This document shows positions 48,258 through 54,363 of a DNA stretch of 54,363 bases, in pieces. The DNA lies in assembly GCF_001418475.1 (NCBI RefSeq), contig NZ_LIQX01000002.1, positions 1-54,363 of the forward strand, read 5' to 3'. The notes beneath the pieces are model-generated. The model saw only the letters and a list, made by a program, of their open reading frames with translations, searched no databases and was not told the DNA's origin. This DNA is from Streptomyces ossamyceticus (GTDB lineage Bacteria > Actinomycetota > Actinomycetes > Streptomycetales > Streptomycetaceae). Numbering within the stretch: position 1 is the first letter of the stretch; each line of letters opens with the position of its first letter. A program made the translations under genes and the position numbers.

Positions 48258-49425
48258 GAGAGGCCAACCCGCAGGACCGAGCGGGTAGAGGGCCCGCGCC
48301 CGCGATCACTCGCGGGAGCGAGCAGAGCCGCCTCACGGCCTTAAGGGGCGCCGGGAATGGCCATTGCCACGCGAGCGTGTGGCAGTGCCGGTCGGTGCGG
48401 AGGGCTCCGACCGTGGGGTCGGAGCCTTCCGGAGGGTAACGGACCGCAGTTGTGCCTCGCTGGCTGTAGAAGGTGGCGTCGGCCCGGGCGGTCGTCGTGC
48501 TCACAGCCTGGACATAATGGCGGATGTAGCGGCCCGGAAGGTTGAATGACTCGTAGGAGACCCCGGCGGAGTCCGCGAGGCCGGCCCGCGCGGTGAAGGA
48601 GGCGTCGCCCGCGAACAGCGCCGTCCCGTCGTTCTTCTCCACCCACACCTCGTTGTTCTTGCGGCGCAGGAAGTAGCCGGGGAAGCTCGCCGACTCCAGG
48701 GAGACGGTGCCGGTGAGTCCGGTGACGACGCGGAACTGCGAGTCGGCGAGTGGCGCGACGTTCGCCTCGATCTTGGCACGGTACTCCCGGTGCTGGACGA
48801 ACCGGTCGGGGTGGTTGTACCAGGACAGCCGGATCGGGGTGAGGCTGTCGGCGGCCGGGACGCCGACGTCGGGCGTCCCGTCAGCCTTCCAGTAGATCTT
48901 CTGGACGCGGGTGCGGCGGTTGGGGCCGTTGAGCGGGGAACCGCTGATGTCCTTGTAGCTGCGGTCGTGGTAGACGAAGATGTCCGACTTGTCGTCCTCG
49001 GAGACCGTGAACTGGTTGTGCCCGGGGCCGTACTGGCCGGTGGCGACGAAACTGGCGATGACGGGGTTCGGGTTCTTGGTCCATGACGAGGCGCTGAGCA
49101 GGTCGTCCGACGCGGAGGCGGTCAGCATGCCCATGCAGTAGACGGCACTGGTGGTGGCGGCTGGGAAGGTCATGAAGACCTTGCCGTTCCGCTGGATCAC
49201 TGCCGGGCCCTCGTTGACCGTCGCGCCTCCGGCGGTCTCCCACGCGGCGGTCAGCCGGCTGATCATGACCGGAGTGCCGGTGATGGTCCATGGGCTGGAT
49301 ATCTGGGCGATGTAGAGGTTGGTTCCGCGGTCGACGGCGGTACCGGCCGAGACACCGGTGATGGCGGCCGCGGCCGAGCCGGCGATCATGCCGAGGATTG
49401 TTCGCCGGGTCAGCGCGGGTCCCAT
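48142..49425 (-). pseudogene. GH43 arabinosidase-type gene with AbfB (CBM42) domain, internal deletion
   Basis: Tat signal (LTRRTILGMIAGSAAAAITG) passes at about residue 34 straight into NLYIAQISSPWTITGTPVMI, VNEGPAVIQRNGKVFMTF and YGPGHNQFTVSEDDKSD, which is only the second half of a five-bladed GH43 propeller. The first half, with two of three catalytic acids, is missing in frame. An AbfB trefoil follows (SLESASFPGYFLRRKNNEVW, FNLPGRYIRHYVQ, ATFYSQ). The open frame then runs on through a terminator hairpin (48403-48426) for about 80 unrelated residues, so the native stop is also lost. It could be secreted as a lectin-like protein but not be an active glycosidase. Confidence 0.82.
48403..48426 (-). 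terminator. Terminator-like hairpin inside the read-through tail
   Basis: GGCTCCGACC/GGTCGGAGCC with a GTGG loop, a perfect 10-bp stem. It marks where the GH43/AbfB transcript probably ended before its stop codon was lost. Confidence 0.7.
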
Positions 49426-49457
49426 AGGGTGCGCCCTCTGGTGCTGGCGGTGCGGAG

Positions 49458-49476
49458 ATACCGTCGATGTCGGTAT
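49458..49476. promoter_or_regulatory. Dyad upstream of the GH43/AbfB gene
   Basis: ATACCG, seven bases TCGATGT, CGGTAT, centred about 42 bases before the start codon. Candidate operator; its sequence differs from the CATCSGATG sites. Confidence 0.5.
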
Positions 49477-49602
49477 GCCGAACTCTGTTCGTAGAATCGA
49501 CCGGAAGGCAGGTTTCTGCGCCTACTCCGGGCAACGCTTCTGTCACAGAAAAGGATGGTCGGTCCCCGTCCGCGACCAGCCGCCCGGAAACGACCCGCTT
49601 CC

Positions 49603-49636
49603 AATCCTGAGCTGGGCAAACGCCCAGCTCAGGATT
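49603..49636. terminator. Bidirectional terminator hairpin
   Basis: AATCCTGAGCTGGGC/GCCCAGCTCAGGATT, a perfect 15-bp stem with an AAAC loop, between the GntR gene and the GH43/AbfB gene. Confidence 0.8.
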
Positions 49637-49853
49637 CGAACAGCACTAACTCCCGTATGGCCGAGGAAGTTGTGCCGGCCTTGGCGGAGTTGCGCGACCA
49701 GGGCGTGCCTTGGAGTGGTCGGCGCCGGTGTGAAGCGGTCGGTTGGGCTCGCCCGTATTCTGCGCGAGGCCGCAGTCGTGGTGATGCCGGCCGGGCGCTT
49801 GGGTCCTCCTCGGTCAGTCGCGCTGGGCGATGTTCTTCCCGCTGCCGGGGCGG
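49637..49853. other. Unassigned stretch after the GntR gene
   Basis: A + strand reading MAEEVVPALAELRDQGVPW starts at 49657 but soon loses coding character. No family recognised. Confidence 0.4.
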
Positions 49854-50555
49854 TCAGCAGGTGAGAGGTTCCTCAGGGACATCGGTCAGGCTGGTCGCCA
49901 GCCACTGCTCGACGGCGGTGATGTGCACCGTTGCGGCCGATGCGGCCAGCAGGGCGTCGCGTGACCGGAGCGCGTCGAGGATCTGCTCGTGGTCCCGGTG
50001 GGCGTTGTCCAGGGCGTCACGGGTTCTGCTGCCGCGGACGATGCGGACGCGCTGGGTGCGGGTGGAGAGCACCTGCAGCAGCATCGACAGCACGGGGTTG
50101 CCGACGGCTTCGACGATCCTGAGGTGGAAGGCGATGTCGTGGGCGACGAACTCCTCCACCGTGGTGACGGTCCGGGACCGGTCGAGGATGTTGCGCAGTT
50201 CCTGGAGGTCCTGCTCCTTCAGCAGCGGGGCGGCCAGCCCTGTCGCCTGCGGTTCGAGCAGGCGCCGCACCTGGAGCAACTGCAGGGCCGTGGCGCCCTG
50301 GGAGACGTCCGCGGCGAAGGAGAGGCTCTCCAGCAGCAGGTGCGGCTCCAGACTGGACACGTACGTGCCGTCGCCCTGACGGGTGATCAGGATCCGCATG
50401 GCGGTCAGCGCCCGAACGGCCTCGCGCAGAGAGTTCCGGGAGAGGCCGAGCTGTCCGGCGAGGATCTCCTCCTTGGGCAGCCGGGAACCGGGGGCGAGTT
50501 CGCCGGCGACGATCATTGCCTTGATCTTGTCGATCGCATCGTCCGTCAGGGCCAC
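49854..50555 (-). CDS. FadR-type GntR transcriptional regulator
   Basis: A 233-residue protein. The winged helix covers residues about 5-70 (IKAMIVAGELAPGSRLPKEE, LGLSRNSLREAVRALTAMRI, TRQGDGTYV) and the FCD domain about 90-220 (EFVAHDIAFHLRIVEAVGNP, HRDHEQILDALRSRD). Start is GTG 50555. It lies downstream of the RbsABC-type importer genes in the same direction, behind a strong hairpin, so it may have its own promoter in the 91-base gap. It is a candidate for controlling the importer and the CATCSGATG glycosidase genes. Confidence 0.92.
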   Translation of the reverse strand: MALTDDAIDKIKAMIVAGELAPGSRLPKEEILAGQLGLSRNSLREAVRALTAMRILITRQGDGTYVSSLEPHLLLESLSFAADVSQGATALQLLQVRRLLEPQATGLAAPLLKEQDLQELRNILDRSRTVTTVEEFVAHDIAFHLRIVEAVGNPVLSMLLQVLSTRTQRVRIVRGSRTRDALDNAHRDHEQILDALRSRDALLAASAATVHITAVEQWLATSLTDVPEEPLTC

Positions 50556-50594
50556 GAGGGTGCCTCTCGTTGTTGAGGATGAGTGGGGCGGCGA

Positions 50595-50629
50595 CTCCGT
50601 CGGCCGCGAGCGGCTCGCGGCCGACGGAG
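50595..50629 (-). terminator. Strong hairpin after the permease gene
   Basis: CTCCGTCGGCCGCGAG/CTCGCGGCCGACGGAG, a perfect 16-bp stem with a three-base loop, 17 bases after the permease stop at 50647. Confidence 0.85.
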
Positions 50630-50646
50630 CCGCTCGCGGGGCGTGG

Positions 50647-51690
50647 CTACTCCTGCTTCTCGCCGGAAGCGAACCGGGAGATGATCAAGGCGACGATGAT
50701 GATGGCGCCGTTGAGGAACTGGTTCCACAGCGGGGGCACGCCCGCCAGCGTCATGACGTTGACGACGAGCTGCAGGGTGAGGACGCCGGTGAGGGCGCCA
50801 AAGACGGAGCCCTTGCCGCCGTTGAGGCTGACCCCGCCGATGACGGTCGCGGCGAAGACCTGGAAGATCCAGCCGCTGCCCTGGGTGGCGGAGATGGAGC
50901 CGTAGTGGCCGCTGTAGAGGATGCCGGCGAACGCGGCGAGGACGCTGCCGAGGATGAGGACGATCCACACGATGCGGTCGACGCGGATGCCCGCGGTACG
51001 GGCCGCCTCCGCGTTGCCGCCGATCGCGTACAGCGCCCGGCCGTGCCGGAGCCAGGCCAGTGCACTGCCGCCGAGGGCGAAGAGCAGCGCGCACACCCAG
51101 ATGGCGGCAGGCACGCCCAGCCAGGACGCCCTGCCCAGGTACGTGAAGGAGGAAGGGAGCTCGACGATGGACTGGCCCTCGGACAGGGCGACTTGCAGGC
51201 CGCGGAGCATGGTGAGGGCGCCGAGGGTGACGATGAAGCCGTTGAGGCGCAGCTTGAGGATGAGGAAGCCGTTGACGGCGCCGATCACCGCGCCGACCAG
51301 CAGGCAGAGCGGGACCGCTGTCCACTCGGGGAACAGGCCGAGCCCGTTGAACCGGCCGCCGGCGGTCGGCAGGACGAGCCATACGGCGATGACGGGAGCC
51401 ACGCCGATGGTGGACTCCAGCGACAGGTCCATCCGTCCGGCGACCAGGATGAAGGTCGTGGCGAGCACCAGCAGGCTCAGCTCGGTGGACTGCTGAGCCA
51501 CACCGATCAGGTTGTCGGCGGTGAGGAAGGCCGGCGAGACGATGAACCCGATCAGACCCAGGACGAGGATCGCCGGGACCAGGGACAGTTCACTGAAGCG
51601 TCCGAGGTCGACCCGGTGGCGGGCGGTGCCGTCGGCGGCCGGCGCGGCTGTGCTCGCCGCGGGCTCGGTGAGATCTGTGGTGGCGGACAT
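50647..51690 (-). CDS. RbsC-type sugar ABC transporter permease
   Basis: A 347-residue membrane protein with about nine to ten hydrophobic segments. BPD_transp_2 marks are GRMDLSLESTIGVAPVIAVW, AAVNGFLILKLRLNGFIVTL-like text, GGNAEAARTAGIRVDRIVWI and GVSLNGGKGSVFGALTGVL. It starts 2 bases after the ATPase stop. It forms the homodimeric channel of a ribose/rhamnose/galactofuranose-type importer; the cargo is not deducible. Confidence 0.92.
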   Translation of the reverse strand: MSATTDLTEPAASTAAPAADGTARHRVDLGRFSELSLVPAILVLGLIGFIVSPAFLTADNLIGVAQQSTELSLLVLATTFILVAGRMDLSLESTIGVAPVIAVWLVLPTAGGRFNGLGLFPEWTAVPLCLLVGAVIGAVNGFLILKLRLNGFIVTLGALTMLRGLQVALSEGQSIVELPSSFTYLGRASWLGVPAAIWVCALLFALGGSALAWLRHGRALYAIGGNAEAARTAGIRVDRIVWIVLILGSVLAAFAGILYSGHYGSISATQGSGWIFQVFAATVIGGVSLNGGKGSVFGALTGVLTLQLVVNVMTLAGVPPLWNQFLNGAIIIVALIISRFASGEKQE

Positions 51691-51692
51691 GA

Positions 51693-53315
51693 CTACCTTC
51701 CGTGCTCGTCTGCGCCGGTTGAGGCGGGTACCGCGGATGCGGGGGACGCGGTGGCGGGGGGCATGTCACCGGAGACGCCCTCGATGGCGGCGACGAGGTC
51801 GTCGTCCTTCCAGCCGCGGTCGAACTCGGCGACGACACGCCCGTGGAACATGACGACGACCCGGTCGCAGACCCTGAGGTCGTCCAGTTCGTCGGAGACG
51901 ATCAGCGCGGCCCTGCCGCCGTCCGCGACCTGCCGGATCCTGCCGAGCAGGAACTCCTTGGACTTGACGTCCACACCGTTGGTGGGGCGGATGGCCACCA
52001 GGACGTGCGGGTCGGTGGCCAGGGCGCGGGCGACGACGACCTTCTGCTGATTGCCGCCCGAGAGGGCGGAGACAGGGGTGGCGGCTCCCGGGGTCTTGAT
52101 GTCGAGGTCCCGGATCATGCGCCGGGCGAACACCTTGGTGCGGGCCGGCAGCACCGTGCCGAACGGGCCGAGCTGGTCGGTGACGGTCAGCGTGGCGTTC
52201 TCCGCCACGCTGCGGTTGTTGACCAGTCCCTGGAGGTGGCGGTCCTCGGGGACCAGACCGACTCCGGCGGTGAGCGCGGAGGGCACACTGCCGGTGCGCA
52301 CGGCTCTGCCGCCGACCGCGATGCGTCCTGTCCTGGCGCGGTGCAGACCGGCGATCGCCTCACCCACCTGCACATTGCCGCTTGCCGCAGCTCCGGCGAG
52401 CCCGACGACCTCGCCGGAGCGGACCGAGAGAGAGACGTCCTCGCAGACGTCGGGCAGCGTGAGTCCGTCGAGCGCCAGCAGTTCGGTGCCCTCCGCCCGT
52501 ACGGCCGCGGGCCGGTCGGTGGTAGCGGTGACCGTGTGGGCGGATTCGCCGGTCATGGCCTCCACAAGGGCCTGGCGGCCGAGCTCGGCGACGGGCGCGG
52601 TGAGGATGTGGGCCGCGTCGCGGTAGACCGTGACCGTCGTGCAGAGGTCGTACACCTCTTGCAGGTGGTGGGAGATGAAGAGGAAGGCGACGCCCTGACG
52701 CTGGAGGTCGCTGAGCTTTCCGAACAGCCGGTCGATGCCGCGGGCGTCGAGTTTCGCGGTCGGCTCGTCGAGGATGATGAAGCGCGCGCCGAACGACAGG
52801 GCCCGTGCGATCTCCACGAACTGCCGCTGCTCCACGGTGAGGTCCCTGGCCCGCGCGGCGGGGTCGACGGCCACGCCGTACTCGCCGAGCAACTCCTCGG
52901 CACGCCGGCGCAACTGCTTCCACCGGATGGGCTGCACCGCTCCGGCGCTCTGCCGGTTCAGGAAGAGGTTCTCGGCGACCGTCAGCTCACCGATGATGGT
53001 GGAGCGCTGGTAAACGCAGGCGACGCGCGAGCGCCAGGCGTCGATGTCGCCGAAGGCGGGCGCAGGCTCGCCGGAGAATCGCAGGGTTCCGGCGTCGGGC
53101 TGCTGGATGCCGGTGAGGATGGACACGAGTGTCGACTTGCCGGCGCCATTGCGTCCGACCAGGGCGTGCGACTCGCCCGGGGTGACGGCGATACGGGCGC
53201 CGCGTAGCGCGACAGTCGCGCCGAATCGTTTGCTGATGCCGGTCGCTTCGGCCACCGGGGCCGGGGTGCCGGGGCCGGTCGCCTGGGCGGTCGCGGACTC
53301 CGCCATGGTGGACAC
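51693..53315 (-). CDS. RbsA-type sugar ABC transporter ATPase (two cassettes)
   Basis: A 540-residue double ABC protein. Cassette 1 has Walker A GRNGAGKSTLV, signature DLTVEQRQFVEIARAL and Walker B FIILDEPTAKLD. Cassette 2 has the usual degenerate P-loop (GAAASGNVQVGEAIAGL), a good LSGGNQQKVVVARAL signature, but its Walker B reads HVLVAIRPTNGVDV, without the acidic DE pair. GTG 53315 was chosen for an AAGGA just upstream; ATG 53306 is possible. The second cassette is therefore probably not hydrolytic, as known for several RbsA relatives. Confidence 0.92.
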   Translation of the reverse strand: MSTMAESATAQATGPGTPAPVAEATGISKRFGATVALRGARIAVTPGESHALVGRNGAGKSTLVSILTGIQQPDAGTLRFSGEPAPAFGDIDAWRSRVACVYQRSTIIGELTVAENLFLNRQSAGAVQPIRWKQLRRRAEELLGEYGVAVDPAARARDLTVEQRQFVEIARALSFGARFIILDEPTAKLDARGIDRLFGKLSDLQRQGVAFLFISHHLQEVYDLCTTVTVYRDAAHILTAPVAELGRQALVEAMTGESAHTVTATTDRPAAVRAEGTELLALDGLTLPDVCEDVSLSVRSGEVVGLAGAAASGNVQVGEAIAGLHRARTGRIAVGGRAVRTGSVPSALTAGVGLVPEDRHLQGLVNNRSVAENATLTVTDQLGPFGTVLPARTKVFARRMIRDLDIKTPGAATPVSALSGGNQQKVVVARALATDPHVLVAIRPTNGVDVKSKEFLLGRIRQVADGGRAALIVSDELDDLRVCDRVVVMFHGRVVAEFDRGWKDDDLVAAIEGVSGDMPPATASPASAVPASTGADEHGR

Positions 53316-53374
53316 CGTCCTTCGTGTACGGGCTGGGGGTGAGGGGTGTGGTGTACCCCCCTCCGGCGGGCGGG

Positions 53375-53406
53375 CGTCGGGGGACGAAGCTGTCCGTCCC
53401 CCGACG
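53375..53406 (-). terminator. Intra-operon hairpin after the binding-protein gene
   Basis: CGTCGGGGGACG/CGTCCCCCGACG, perfect 12-bp stem, eight-base loop, between the binding protein and ATPase genes. Such hairpins stabilise the upstream message or attenuate, so that binding protein is made in excess. Confidence 0.75.
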
Positions 53407-53429
53407 TGGCGGGCGGGAGCTGCCCGTCG

Positions 53430-54363
53430 TCAGCCGACGTTGTTGCCCCACAGGGTCTTGTCGTCGACGTTGTCCTTGGTGATCAGCGGCGCGGGCAGCT
53501 GGTCCTCCAGGCCGTTGGGCAGCTTGATGATGGTGGAGTCGTGGTCAGTCGCTCCCGGCTTGAAGGTCTTGCCCTTGGCCGCGGCCTCGGCGTAGTAAAG
53601 CGCGTACTTCGCGTACAGGTCGGCGGGCTGGGAGATGGTGGCGTCGATCTGGCCCTTGCGGATGGCGTCGAACTCCTGCGGGATGCCGTCGTTGGAGACG
53701 ATCGAGATGTGGCCCTTCTCCCCGGCGGGCTTCAGCAGGCCCTTCTGCTCCAGCAGGGCCAGGGTCGGCTGCAGGAAGACACCGCCGGCCTGCATGTAGA
53801 TGCCGTTGAGGTCCGGGTGCTGGGCGAGCAGGCTCTGCAGCTTGGCGGAGGCCACGTCGCCCTTCCAGTCGGTGGGCAGCTCAAAGAACTTGATCTTCGG
53901 GAACTTCGTCCTCATGCACTCCGCGAACGCCTCGGAGCGGTCCCGTCCGTTGATCGAGTCCAGCGCGCCCTGCAGTTCGGCGACCTTGCCCTTGCCGCCC
54001 AGCTGCTCGCCGAGGAACTCGCAGGCCTTGGTGCCGTAGGCCCGGTTGTCGGCGCGCACCACCATGTAGACGTCGCCCTTGTCGGGCCGGGTGTCGACGC
54101 TGACCACGGGGATCTTCTTCGCCGCCAGGGTGTCGAGGGTGGAGGCGATGGCGCCGGTGTCCTGCGGCGCCATGACGACGGCCTTGGCGCCCGTGTTCTG
54201 GAACACCTGCACGTTGGCGACCAGCTTGGTCACGTCGTTCTGCGAGTTGCTCAGCGGCAGGGCGTTGATGCCGTCTGTCTTGATGTCCTTCTTCACGTAC
54301 TCGGCGTAGGAGTTCCAGAAGTCGGAGTCGGAGCGCGGCAGGTCGATGCCGATGGCGGGCTTG
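53430..54363 (-). CDS. Sugar ABC transporter periplasmic-type binding protein, RbsB-like (5' end outside window)
   Basis: The last 310 or so residues of a family 2 (Peripla_BP_4) binding protein, open to the window edge. It reads IGIDLPRSDSDFWNSYAEYV, SQNDVTKLVANVQVFQNTGA, VVMAPQDTGAIASTLDTLAA, KVAELQGALDSINGRDRSEA and ISIVSNDGIPQEFDAIRKGQ. The signal peptide and start are not in view. It is the first of the binding protein-ATPase-permease set and should deliver a monosaccharide. The sugar cannot be told from the visible part; L-fucose, L-rhamnose, L-arabinose or galactofuranose all suit the neighbourhood. Confidence 0.9.
   Translation of the reverse strand, partial: KPAIGIDLPRSDSDFWNSYAEYVKKDIKTDGINALPLSNSQNDVTKLVANVQVFQNTGAKAVVMAPQDTGAIASTLDTLAAKKIPVVSVDTRPDKGDVYMVVRADNRAYGTKACEFLGEQLGGKGKVAELQGALDSINGRDRSEAFAECMRTKFPKIKFFELPTDWKGDVASAKLQSLLAQHPDLNGIYMQAGGVFLQPTLALLEQKGLLKPAGEKGHISIVSNDGIPQEFDAIRKGQIDATISQPADLYAKYALYYAEAAAKGKTFKPGATDHDSTIIKLPNGLEDQLPAPLITKDNVDDKTLWGNNVG

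Noticed and set aside
50383..52050. 555-residue + frame opposite the RbsC-type permease and ATPase
   Set aside because: Acidic low-complexity antisense product; the minus strand has the genuine transporter.

Overview
This is high-GC actinobacterial DNA, most likely Streptomyces or a close relative. Evidence for that is the strong G/C third-position bias, frequent GTG and TTG starts, twin-arginine and lipoprotein signals on secreted enzymes, MalFG/RbsC-type sugar importers, and many fragmentary IS and Tn genes typical of accessory chromosome arms. No tRNA, rRNA or CRISPR array was seen.

The unifying theme is capture and breakdown of fucose-containing plant-type glycans. The left third (1-9650) holds a FadR-type GntR regulator and a long + strand run: enolase-superfamily sugar-acid dehydratase, lipoprotein plus two permeases, L-rhamnose/L-fucose-type mutarotase, FAH-family hydrolase, SDR, aldo/keto reductase and a lactonase. 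Together these match the non-phosphorylative L-fucose (or 6-deoxyhexose) oxidation route ending in pyruvate and lactate. The lactonase is frameshifted and cut off by an IS110-family element (about 9651-11150). Both the dehydratase promoter and the promoter of a chimeric gene at the left edge carry an almost identical 23-bp promoter/operator.

From 11123 to 12525 there is gene debris. The next block (12526-21990) contains a GH141/GH120-like beta-helix enzyme, a GH43 enzyme with a ricin-type lectin domain, and a GH95 alpha-L-fucosidase. From 22019 to 30134 is a scrambled accessory region: a frameshifted IS5-type transposase, a broken SnoaL-like gene, an AraC regulator with a divergent aldo/keto reductase, two inverted copies of an F420/FMN-type oxidoreductase gene, a Tn3-transposase/XRE-regulator chimera, a resolvase relic, and a divergent NmrA-like reductase/MerR pair.

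The third block (30448-42615) is a carbohydrate locus around a LacI regulator. It has a GH28/GH49-like beta-helix enzyme, a GH2 beta-galactosidase, a complete lipoprotein-plus-two-permease importer, and a GH51 arabinofuranosidase gene destroyed by several frameshifts and a stop. Next come a histidine phosphatase, broken tniQ and tniB genes, another beta-helix gene relic, an intact GH29 alpha-L-fucosidase with a lectin domain, and a GH43/AbfB gene missing half its catalytic domain. The right end (49854-54363) is a GntR regulator with an RbsABC-type sugar importer whose binding protein runs off the window.

Three secreted glycosidase genes (beta-helix, GH43, GH29) each carry a pair of CATCSGATG-type sites 73-85 bp apart, which suggests one shared, loop-forming regulator. 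Many glycosidase genes are broken exactly where mobile elements or recombination joints lie, so the island looks partly decayed and actively rearranged.
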